A stretch of DNA of 13,560 nucleotides. It comes from a bacterium (GTDB taxonomy: Bacteria > Vulcanimicrobiota > Xenobia > Xenobiales > Xenobiaceae). Below are positions 5,267 to 13,291 of the stretch, piece by piece. The notes under the pieces are model-generated. The model was not told where the DNA came from and made no database searches. It worked only from the letters and a program-made list of their open reading frames with translations. Where the stretch lies: the NCBI GenBank assembly GCA_017444045.1, contig JAFSXO010000169.1, forward strand, positions 1-13,560. The letters are read 5' to 3'. The number at the start of each line of letters is the position of its first letter. Position 1 is the first letter of the stretch. The position numbers were made by a program, and so were the translations under genes.

Positions 5267-5752
5267 ATGACCAACCTTTTTGAGTTTATCGTAGGCTTGA
5301 TAAATATTTGCTTACTGGCATTTCTGCTCTGGAAGCTGTTTGGCAAAACCGTCAGGGAAAGCCTAGCCGAGCGCGAGCGCGAGATAAAAGCCAAGGTCGA
5401 AGAGGCCGAAGCCATCTACACCGAGGCTAAAAGCGAGCTCGAAAAATATCAGACTCTGGTCAGCAACATAGACAGCAAAAAAGCTGAGATGATAGAGCGA
5501 GCCAAACGCAACGCTAAGGAGCTGAAGGAAACAACCGCTGCCAAGGCTCAGCGCGAAGCCGCCGATATCGTCAGCAAGGTTAAGCACGAGATGGACGATG
5601 CGCACCGCATCGCCAAGGCAGAGCTGCGCACACAGATCGCCAAAGCAACCGTACTTCAGGCCAAGGCCATCTTAGCCGATGCAATAGACGAAGAGGTTCA
5701 CCAGAATATTCTGGAAAAATTCCTATCTGAAGTGGGAGGTATGAGATGCTAA
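5267..5752 (+). CDS. atpF: F1Fo ATP synthase subunit b (second b-type subunit)
   Basis: A 161-residue b subunit with an N-terminal membrane helix (about 4-24, ending in LLWKLFGKTV) and then a long coiled coil of Glu, Lys, Ala and Arg that reaches the delta subunit at the top of F1. The motif around LLWKLFGKTVRESLAERE resembles the usual L.kflfkPi...l..R lead into the stalk. No signal peptide precedes the helix. It starts immediately after the b' stop, with TTAGGA just upstream overlapping that stop, and its last seven bases overlap the start of the delta gene, so translation of b', b and delta is probably coupled. It differs clearly in sequence from b', so the two are not a recent duplication. 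Confidence 0.92.
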   Translation: MTNLFEFIVGLINICLLAFLLWKLFGKTVRESLAEREREIKAKVEEAEAIYTEAKSELEKYQTLVSNIDSKKAEMIERAKRNAKELKETTAAKAQREAADIVSKVKHEMDDAHRIAKAELRTQIAKATVLQAKAILADAIDEEVHQNILEKFLSEVGGMRC

Positions 5753-6279
5753 ACGAAGCGCTATCGCGGCGCTATGCAGCCGCTGTCTACGAGATGGCCG
5801 CCGAGCAGCATACCGTTCCCGAGATTTTAGAGGATCTCCGTTTAATCCACGCTACGATTGCAGAGAACGCTGAGCTGAAATCAGCCCTGTTTTCTCCTAC
5901 ACTGGGAGCCGACGTCAAGCAGAACATAGCCCAACAGCTATTTTCTAAGCACGTAAGAGCTTTAGCCTTGCATTTTTACATGCTGCTGTTAAAAAAAGAC
6001 CGAGAAGCGTATTTGGGCGACATTATAGCCCTGTACAGCGATCAGTATAACAAAGACAACGGCATTCTCGAGGTAAAGCTAGAGGTTGCGGCCGAGATAG
6101 ACCCTCAGCTTGAAGCCCTAGTCGTGACCAACCTGACAAAAATGACCGGCAAAAGGATAGATCTTAACGTAGAAGTGCACCCCGAGCTGGTGGGCGGTGC
6201 TGTAGTCAGCGCAGGAGAGCATTATTACGACGGCAGTCTGAAAAACCAGTTAGCCGAGCTATATAAGCAGTTAAAGTAA
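5746..6279 (+). CDS. atpH: F1Fo ATP synthase subunit delta
   Basis: Soluble stator subunit that joins the top of the alpha3-beta3 ring to the b/b' stalk. The 177-residue length is typical. The N-terminal helical domain begins with SRRYAAAVYEMA (residues 7-18), the family's usual opening, and the C-terminal domain contains the conserved stretch DLNVEVHPELVGGAVV (159 or so onward) and ends in a DGSLKNQLAELYKQL pattern typical of delta/OSCP. The start lies inside the b gene with a seven-base overlap, and GGGAGGT at 5734-5740 gives a good ribosome site. Presence of delta argues that this is a standard F-type enzyme, since N-type ATPases lack it. Confidence 0.95.
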   Translation: MLNEALSRRYAAAVYEMAAEQHTVPEILEDLRLIHATIAENAELKSALFSPTLGADVKQNIAQQLFSKHVRALALHFYMLLLKKDREAYLGDIIALYSDQYNKDNGILEVKLEVAAEIDPQLEALVVTNLTKMTGKRIDLNVEVHPELVGGAVVSAGEHYYDGSLKNQLAELYKQLK

Positions 6280-6302
6280 GTTAACATACGCGGAGGAAAA
6301 AT

Positions 6303-7826
<1,524 letters not shown>

Positions 7827-7875
7827 GCTATAGGAACGAACGCAAAGCCTTAGCCGGGCAAATTTGATAAGATAA

Positions 7876-7903
7876 CCAGGCGGGCCTGACAGCCCAAACC
7901 TGG
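7876..7903 (+). promoter_or_regulatory. two-tier stem-loop just before the atpG ribosome site
   Basis: Outer arms CCAGG (7876-7880) and CCTGG (7899-7903) enclose inner arms GGGC (7882-7885) and GCCC (7892-7895) around a CTGACA loop, with one unpaired base on the left and three A on the right. GGAG, the Shine-Dalgarno for the gamma gene, begins two bases after the stem at 7905. The alpha-gamma spacer (7827-7915) is one of the longest in the operon. The structure could tune gamma translation, which is needed once for every three alpha and beta. There is no T-run, so termination is unlikely. Confidence 0.5.
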
Positions 7904-7915
7904 CGGAGCAGTGAT

Positions 7916-8806
7916 ATGGCTAGCGACAGAGAGCTAAAATTACGCATAAGGTCAGTAAAGGGCATCGGTCAGCTTACCAAGGCTATGAAAATGGTGGCTT
8001 CAGCTCAGCTGCGCAAGGTTGAATCGCGCAGCCGAGCCGCCAAGCCTTATACCGAAAAGCTAAAGGCAGTAGTGGGAGAGCTGGCAACTCAGGTAGGCGA
8101 AGAGGGAGAAAATCCCCTTATGGTTCCCCACAAGCGCTCAGAGAAGTCGCGCGTGGCGATCATAATCATAGGCTCAGACGGAGGCTTATGCGGTTCCTAT
8201 AATACTAACGCGTTCAAATATATCGAAAACGACTTGCAGAAATCGAAGATAAATCCGGTCAGGATTATCACTTTAGGCAAAAAGGCGTCCCGCTACTTTG
8301 AAAAGCGCGGCTTTAGCATCGATTATGTGATAAACAACTGGCACCCCGACTATAAGCTGGGCAAGGAGCTCTGCGAGCGTTGCTGCCAGTGGTTCCTCAA
8401 TAACGAGGTAGATGAAGTATTCATCTATTACACCGAGGCGCTGACTATGGTTAAATGCGAGCCGAGACGCCTACGCCTGCTTCCCTTGGCCACCGAGCGT
8501 CTGCAAAGTGCCGAGCCTGGACCGGCAGCAGCTGAGCTACCTCATGGTGTAGATTACATCTTTGAGCCCAACGCTCAGGAAGCCCTAAACGTAATCGTTC
8601 CGAATTATCTGCGCATCGTCATGCAGCAGGTTCTGCTGGAGAGCAAGACCTCTGAGCTGGGATCACGCCTTACGGCGATGTCCAACGCCACAGAAAATGC
8701 CGACGAATTGGCACGCCAGCTCACCTTACAATATTACCGCATACGGCAAAACAACCTTACTACTGAAATTATCGAGATAGCCAGCGGCGCTGATGCGTTA
8801 GCGTAG
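7916..8806 (+). CDS. atpG: F1Fo ATP synthase subunit gamma
   Basis: Central rotor shaft of F1. At 296 residues it is of normal size. The N-terminal helix carries the conserved RIRSVKGIGQLTKAMKMVA (residues 11-29), and the C-terminal helix carries SRLTAMSNATENADEL and LTLQYYRIRQNNLTTEI, the paired helices that form the coiled-coil shaft. The middle Rossmann-like part has GSDGGLCGSYNTN (about 98-110), where the common form is SDRGLCGGYN, so the usual Arg is a Gly. No long inhibitory insertion of the cyanobacterial or chloroplast kind is seen in the 190-240 region, though a short loop with several Cys (about 151-157) is present. The start has GGAG at 7905-7908 and sits behind a stem-loop. Confidence 0.97.
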   Translation: MASDRELKLRIRSVKGIGQLTKAMKMVASAQLRKVESRSRAAKPYTEKLKAVVGELATQVGEEGENPLMVPHKRSEKSRVAIIIIGSDGGLCGSYNTNAFKYIENDLQKSKINPVRIITLGKKASRYFEKRGFSIDYVINNWHPDYKLGKELCERCCQWFLNNEVDEVFIYYTEALTMVKCEPRRLRLLPLATERLQSAEPGPAAAELPHGVDYIFEPNAQEALNVIVPNYLRIVMQQVLLESKTSELGSRLTAMSNATENADELARQLTLQYYRIRQNNLTTEIIEIASGADALA

Positions 8807-8835
8807 GTTTCGACAACCCTCTGGAGGCAAACATA

Positions 8836-10293
8836 ATGGCTAATGGCAAAGTTGTGCAAGTGATGGGCTCTGTAGTTGACCTGGAGTTCCCTCCCGGCGA
8901 GCTGCCCGAGCTTTACAGCGCGATCCGTATTGAAAGAGAGGTTTTCCGCGACAAGAGCGGCGATGAATTAAAAGCGCTGCCCGATTCTCAGCGGTACCTT
9001 ACTCTCGAGGTCATGGGCGAGCTGGGCAACAATAAGGTCCGCACGCTGGCTTTGGGAACGGCCGATGGTTTGCGCCGCGGCATGGAATGCGTCAACACTG
9101 GCGCGCCCATCAGCGTACCGGTTGGCAGAGAGACGCTGGGACGCATGTTTAACGTGCTGGGCGAGCCCATCGACAACAAACCGGCTCCCAACTGCACAAC
9201 CCGCTATCCCATCCACCGTCCCGCTCCCAACCTCGAAGAGCAGCAGCCCACCACCGAGGTTATGGAAACGGGTATCAAGGTTATCGACCTGCTCGAGCCA
9301 TACGCCCGAGGCGGTAAAACTGGTCTGTTCGGCGGCGCTGGCGTGGGCAAAACCGTACTTATTCAGGAGCTTATCCACAACGTAGCTTCTGAACACGGCG
9401 GCTTTTCGGTATTTGCCGGTGTAGGTGAGCGCACCCGCGAGGGCAACGACCTTTACCGCGAAATGGAAGCCTCCGGCGTACTGAAAAACACCACCATGCT
9501 ATTCGGCCAGATGGACGAGCCCCCGGGTGTGCGTTTCCGCGTAGGCTTTACGGGAGTGACAATGGCCGAGTATTTCCGCGATGTTGAAGGCCAGGACGTG
9601 CTTCTCTTTATCGACAACGTATTCCGCTTCGTGCTCGCCGGTTCTGAGGTATCGGCCCTGCTGGGACGTATGCCCTCAGCTGTGGGCTATCAGCCCACGC
9701 TGGCCACAGAAATGGGCCAGCTGCAGGAGCGCATCACCACCACCAGCAAAGGCTCGATCACTTCAGTGCAGGCCATTTACGTACCGGCCGACGATATTAC
9801 CGACCCAGCTGTGGCCACCTCATTCTCTCACCTAGACGCCACCACGGTCCTGTCCCGTGAAATCGTAGAGCAAGGCATTTATCCGGCGGTAGACCCGCTG
9901 GCTTCCACCTCGCGCCTGCTCGACCCGCGCTATCTGGGAGAGGATCACTATTACACCGCTCGCAAGGTTCAGGAGATCCTGCAGCGCTACAAGGGACTTC
10001 AGGATATTATCGCTATTCTGGGCGTTGAAGAGCTGTCCGATTCCGACCGCATAGTGGTAGACAGAGCCCGCCGTCTGCAGCGCTTCCTGTCTCAGGCCTT
10101 CTTCGTGGGCGAACAGTTTACGGGACGTCCCGGCAAATACGTTCCGCTCAAGGACACCGTCAAAGGGTTCAAGGAATTGGTTGACGGCCACCTTGACCAC
10201 CTGCCCGAACAGGCCTTCTATATGGTCGGCGGCTTGGAAGACGCCTTAGAGCAGGCTGAGAAAATGGGAGCAGAAGTCGGCTCTAAATCATAG
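8836..10293 (+). CDS. atpD: F1Fo ATP synthase subunit beta (catalytic)
   Basis: Catalytic subunit of F1 that makes or splits ATP. P-loop GGAGVGKT at 166-173, catalytic Glu198 in GERTREGNDLY (197-207), Walker B LLFIDN at 256-261, ALLGRMPSAVGYQPTLATEMG from 274, and LDATTVLSR at 333-341. The DELSEED loop reads EELSDSD at 398-404. Small departures are Asp227 in MDEPPG (normally MNEPPG) and an insertion of roughly 15 residues in the N-terminal barrel (about 36-53) that brings the length to 485. The sequence is otherwise canonical and should be active. Shine-Dalgarno GGAGG at 8823-8827, eight bases from the ATG; the spacer after gamma is 29 nt. Confidence 0.99.
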   Translation: MANGKVVQVMGSVVDLEFPPGELPELYSAIRIEREVFRDKSGDELKALPDSQRYLTLEVMGELGNNKVRTLALGTADGLRRGMECVNTGAPISVPVGRETLGRMFNVLGEPIDNKPAPNCTTRYPIHRPAPNLEEQQPTTEVMETGIKVIDLLEPYARGGKTGLFGGAGVGKTVLIQELIHNVASEHGGFSVFAGVGERTREGNDLYREMEASGVLKNTTMLFGQMDEPPGVRFRVGFTGVTMAEYFRDVEGQDVLLFIDNVFRFVLAGSEVSALLGRMPSAVGYQPTLATEMGQLQERITTTSKGSITSVQAIYVPADDITDPAVATSFSHLDATTVLSREIVEQGIYPAVDPLASTSRLLDPRYLGEDHYYTARKVQEILQRYKGLQDIIAILGVEELSDSDRIVVDRARRLQRFLSQAFFVGEQFTGRPGKYVPLKDTVKGFKELVDGHLDHLPEQAFYMVGGLEDALEQAEKMGAEVGSKS

Positions 10294-10331
10294 CCAACAA
10301 AGCGCTGATTGTTTAATGGGAAGTTATAGGC

Positions 10332-10700
10332 ATGGCCGAAAAAACATTTGAGATAGAGATTATTACACCGCAAGGACTATTTTTTTCCGGTTCGGTGAGC
10401 CAGCTGCAGCTTCCCGGAGTAATGGGGCAGTTTGGTATTCTCACCAATCACGCCCCATTGCTGGCTATGCTAGAGCCAGGAGTTACCAGCTATACTCAGG
10501 GCGGCAGCGTAACCAGAATCGTCACGGGAACGGGATTTGTGCAGTTTAATAACAATCACGGCACCGTGCTGGTTGAGGTTGCGGAAAAGCCCGGCGAGGT
10601 TACTCAGACCGACAACGATCTGGGCGAGCTTTCTCCCGACACTCGCGAGGCTAAGCTGCTTAAGCAGGCCCGGGAAAAGCTGGCTGCCAATAAAGAATAA
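10332..10700 (+). CDS. atpC: F1Fo ATP synthase subunit epsilon with short C-terminal domain
   Basis: Rotor subunit at the foot of gamma; in many bacteria its two-helix C-terminal domain can extend and block ATP hydrolysis. The N-terminal beta-sandwich (about 1-85) is normal, with GQFGILTNHAPLLAMLEPG (32-50) as the clear signature. After it only about 37 residues remain, versus about 50 or more in E. coli. They comprise a polar linker (TQTDNDLGELSP) and one Lys/Ala-rich helix (about 102-119), so the second helix appears absent. The total of 122 residues ends at a TAA with no sign of a frameshift: no helix-like continuation was evident in the other frames downstream. GGGAAG at 10318-10323 is the ribosome site. 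It closes the atp operon. Confidence 0.95.
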   Translation: MAEKTFEIEIITPQGLFFSGSVSQLQLPGVMGQFGILTNHAPLLAMLEPGVTSYTQGGSVTRIVTGTGFVQFNNNHGTVLVEVAEKPGEVTQTDNDLGELSPDTREAKLLKQAREKLAANKE

Positions 10701-10921
10701 GACACCAATAAATAATACCAGAAGTGAATTCAACCGCGCAATCAGCCACGCGCTCAATGCCAGTAGCTTAAGCGTCATGGCAACGTTGATTATCAGTATT
10801 ACACTATTTTGGTAAGCCACGAAGCCTTAACTAAATGGCATTGTATCTATCTATATATAACTGTATTTCCTACCACAATACCTAATCCAACAAAGCTTTT
10901 GTACGAATGTAGAGGTTTGCT
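10701..10921 (+). promoter_or_regulatory. spacer before murA with AT-rich possible promoter
   Basis: The largest gap in the window. One forward frame stays open to 10815, but it is only a continuation of a shadow frame of the epsilon gene; I see no real gene. TGCCA (10758-10762) and TGGCA (10778-10782) flank a GCTTAAGC palindrome, a weak stem without a T-run. From about 10827 the sequence is very AT-rich: TTAACT at 10827-10832 and TATATA at 10852-10857 are a loose promoter pair with a 19-base spacer, and TTGTAT at 10841 is an alternative upstream element. A small inverted repeat ACAAA/TTTGT lies at 10890-10902. Base composition unlike the flanks supports a separate murA promoter, but the exact boxes are uncertain. 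Confidence 0.4.
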
Positions 10922-12199
10922 ATGGGTGATCGTTTAGTTATCAAAGGCGGAAACCGAATAGAAGGCAAGCTCGAAGTCAGCGGCGCTAAAAACGCCTGCC
11001 TGCCGCTGATGGCAGCTTCGATTTTATCTCAGGATCCCGTGGAGTTAGATCGCGTCCCGGACATATCCGATGTGCGCATAATGATAAAAATCCTCGAGGA
11101 GATGGGGGTAATAGTAGACTACGATCATAAAGGGCACATGTACCTAGATGCCAGAAACCTGAGCACGACCCGCGCTCCCGAAGAATACGTGGTGCGCATG
11201 AATGCCTCGTTCGATGTCATGGGCCCGCTGCTGTCGCGCCATGGTCATGGCGAAGTGTCTCTGCCCGGCGGCTGCAAGCTGGGGCCTCGCCCCGTCGACA
11301 TGCACATCGACGCATTTAAAGCCATGGGAGCCGAGGTCGTAAAGGAAGGGGGATTTGTAAAAGCTAAGTGCCCCCGCCTTAAAGGCTGCCGCATCCTATT
11401 CCCCAAGGTCAGCGTAGGAGCCACCAAAAACTCTATGATGGCCGCCACTCTGGCCGAAGGTGTTACGACCCTGGAGAACTGCGCCCGCGAGCCGGAGATC
11501 ACCGATCTGGCTCAGTTCCTGGTCTCTATGGGCGCTAAGATCGAGGGTATCGGTACCCAGACGCTGCACATCGAAGGCGTGTCCTCGCTGCACGGCACCA
11601 AGTATTCGGTCATATCCGACCGCATTGAGGCCGGCACCTTTATGCTGGCTGGTGCTATTACCGAGGGAGATGTCTTTATCGACAATATCTCCATCGAGAT
11701 GCTCGAAAACTTTGTGATGGAAATGCGCAAAGCTGGCCAGGAGGTCATAGAAGAGAACGGAGGGCTGCGCGTAAAAGGCCATCGGCCCATAAACCCGCTG
11801 GATATAACCACCGCGCCCTATCCCGGCTTCCCCACCGATTTGCATCCGCCTATGGCGGCGCTGCTGGCACTGGGCAACGGCACTAGCATTATGAACGAAA
11901 CCATCTTCAACGGCCGTTACATGTATGTCATGGAGCTGGGGCGTTTAGGTGCCGATATTCTGGTTAACAACCAGACCGCGCGCATCATCGGGGTAAAAGG
12001 CTTTGTCGGCGCGCCAGTAGACGCTCCCGACATCCGCGCCGGAGGCGCCCTGCTTCTGGCCGGCTTAGCCGCCGAAGGCGAAACCACCATAAGAGGCGTG
12101 CGCTATATCGATCGCGGCTATCAGCACATTGAAGAGCGCCTGCGCAGTCTAGGCGCCGACATAGTGCGGGTTAAAGAGCCTTTAACCCCTCTGCCATAG
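10922..12199 (+). CDS. murA: UDP-N-acetylglucosamine 1-carboxyvinyltransferase
   Basis: Cytoplasmic enzyme that adds enolpyruvate from PEP to UDP-GlcNAc, the first committed step of peptidoglycan synthesis and the target of fosfomycin. At 425 residues it is full length. Seen: SGAKNA at 20-25 with the catalytic Lys23, LPGGCKLGPRPVD at 114-126 with active-site Cys118 (so the fosfomycin-sensitive Cys form, not the Asp form) and Arg123, DRIEAGTFMLAGA at 233-245, YPGFPTDLH at 300-308 with the catalytic Asp306, and DRGYQHIEERL at 397-407 with Arg398. AGAGG at 10911-10915 is the ribosome site. It lies between the atp operon and mreB, the common place for one of the Firmicutes murA copies. A second murA elsewhere in the genome is likely but cannot be seen here. 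Confidence 0.97.
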   Translation: MGDRLVIKGGNRIEGKLEVSGAKNACLPLMAASILSQDPVELDRVPDISDVRIMIKILEEMGVIVDYDHKGHMYLDARNLSTTRAPEEYVVRMNASFDVMGPLLSRHGHGEVSLPGGCKLGPRPVDMHIDAFKAMGAEVVKEGGFVKAKCPRLKGCRILFPKVSVGATKNSMMAATLAEGVTTLENCAREPEITDLAQFLVSMGAKIEGIGTQTLHIEGVSSLHGTKYSVISDRIEAGTFMLAGAITEGDVFIDNISIEMLENFVMEMRKAGQEVIEENGGLRVKGHRPINPLDITTAPYPGFPTDLHPPMAALLALGNGTSIMNETIFNGRYMYVMELGRLGADILVNNQTARIIGVKGFVGAPVDAPDIRAGGALLLAGLAAEGETTIRGVRYIDRGYQHIEERLRSLGADIVRVKEPLTPLP

Positions 12200-12215
12200 T
12201 TTATTAGGGCAGCTT

Positions 12216-13199
12216 ATGATTTTTCCATTGCGCATGGGGCTGGATCTGGGCACCTCCAGAGTCCGCATAAATGTAAAGGGGCAGGGTATTGTCCTGGACG
12301 AGCCCGCCGTTGTCGCCTATTACCGCAACGAGGGAAAGGTGCTGGCAGTAGGCCTTAAGGCTTTAGATATGCTGGGCAAAACCCCCGCACACATACAGGC
12401 GGCAAGCCCCATCCGCCATGGAGTTATCATCAATCTGCCCATGGCAGAGGCCATGCTTCGCTATTTCCTGCGGCAGGCGGGCATTCTGTTCAGCCCTAAA
12501 TTGGTAATCAGCGTACCCGCCAACATCACCAACGTGGCCAGAAGGGCGGTGCGCGAGGCCACTCTGGCCGCCGGCGCTTCAAAGGTCTGGCTTATCGAAG
12601 CTCCCACCGCGGCTTCCTTAGGGGCCAGCATAGACATGAGCACTCCTATAGGAATGATGGTCGTGGATATCGGCAGCGGCACCACCGATCTGGCCGTACT
12701 GAGCGCCGGGCAAACCATTATCAGCGACTCGGTGCGCATTGCCGGCAACCAATGCAATTTGGCTATCCAGGACATGATGCGCTATAATCACAGCCTGCTG
12801 ATCAGCGATCGCCTGGCCGAAGAGATCAAAATATCCCTGGGCACCGCCGTCTCCCCTAAAAAGGTTAAGGAAATGGAAGTTAAGGGCAGCGATGTTGTCA
12901 ACGGCCTGCCGCGTACCCAGATCATAACCAATCAAGAGATTTACCAAGCTTTGCAGGAACCTTTGCAGGGTATACTGTCTTCTGTCAAAAGTTTATTAGC
13001 GCAGACAACTCCAGCCTTAGCCGGAGATCTGGTCAGTAGCGGCATAGTACTGACCGGAGGCGGTGCCCAGCTAGGAGAGATAGACATATACCTGCAAAGC
13101 CAGCTGCAGATCCCGGTAAGAGTTGCCGAGAATCCGCAGCACTGCGTAGCTCTGGGTACACTCAAAGCCGATATAGACACGCTTAGCAGCGAAAGCTAG
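12216..13199 (+). CDS. mreB: divergent MreB/Mbl-family actin-like protein
   Basis: MreB filaments guide cell-wall synthesis along the cylinder. The 327-residue protein keeps the family frame: DLGTSRVRINVKGQGIVLDEPAVVA (from 10), MLGKTPAHI, PANITNVARRAVREATLAAGA (101-121), DIGSGTTDLAV (151-161), AEEIKISLGTA (201-211) and VLTGGGAQL (278-286). Several positions normally almost fixed have changed: IEEP is IEAP (128-131), so the Glu next to the Pro, thought to position the attacking water, is Ala129; DIGGGTTE is DIGSGTTD; GGDxxDxAI is AGNQCNLAI (176-184); and DLGTANT is DLGTSRV. It may bind ATP but hydrolyse it poorly, or be a specialised paralogue beside a canonical MreB elsewhere. The ATG has only a weak ribosome site (TTAGGGC, 12204-12210), 16 nt after murA. 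The next in-frame ATG at 12234 has none. Confidence 0.85.
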   Translation: MIFPLRMGLDLGTSRVRINVKGQGIVLDEPAVVAYYRNEGKVLAVGLKALDMLGKTPAHIQAASPIRHGVIINLPMAEAMLRYFLRQAGILFSPKLVISVPANITNVARRAVREATLAAGASKVWLIEAPTAASLGASIDMSTPIGMMVVDIGSGTTDLAVLSAGQTIISDSVRIAGNQCNLAIQDMMRYNHSLLISDRLAEEIKISLGTAVSPKKVKEMEVKGSDVVNGLPRTQIITNQEIYQALQEPLQGILSSVKSLLAQTTPALAGDLVSSGIVLTGGGAQLGEIDIYLQSQLQIPVRVAENPQHCVALGTLKADIDTLSSES

Positions 13200-13203
13200 C
13201 AAG

Positions 13204-13256
13204 CTCCGCGGATTATCCTGCGCAAAACGATCCGCAGAGTCCGGCCTAAATGCCGG
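13204..13256 (+). other. two stem-loops between mreB and the TamB-like gene
   Basis: First stem: CTCCGCGGAT (13204-13213) with ATCCGCAGAG (13230-13239), ten positions with one C-A mismatch and a 16-base loop. Second stem: CCGGC (13241-13245) with GCCGG (13252-13256) and loop CTAAAT. They are almost contiguous. ATTAACG follows instead of a T-run, so a classical intrinsic terminator is not evident. They may reduce read-through, protect RNA ends or be processed between the cell-shape and outer-membrane genes. Confidence 0.5.
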
Positions 13257-13291
13257 CATTAACGCTTTCCGCTTTTGGGCAGGGGAAAAAC

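Noticed and set aside
8360..8390. Cys cluster in gamma (CERCC) as a chloroplast-type redox switch
   Set aside because: It lies at about residues 152-156, not in the 190-240 region where the chloroplast regulatory insertion sits, and there is no matching insertion.
9631..9640. Leu instead of Gln in beta FRFVLAGSEVS, at first taken as an odd change
   Set aside because: E. coli beta has the same Leu (YRYTLAGTEVS), so this is normal variation.
10758..10782. Possible terminator after atpC (TGCCA ... TGGCA)
   Set aside because: The stem is only five pairs with a poor interior and no T-run follows.
10470..10820. Minus-strand frame with a hydrophobic start overlapping atpC and the gap
   Set aside because: Most of it is opposite the epsilon gene and its first 40 hydrophobic residues come from AT-rich spacer. 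There is no convincing ribosome site or family.
11270..11300. Possible fosfomycin-resistant MurA
   Set aside because: Cys118 is present in the PEP loop, so the natural Asp resistance form does not apply.
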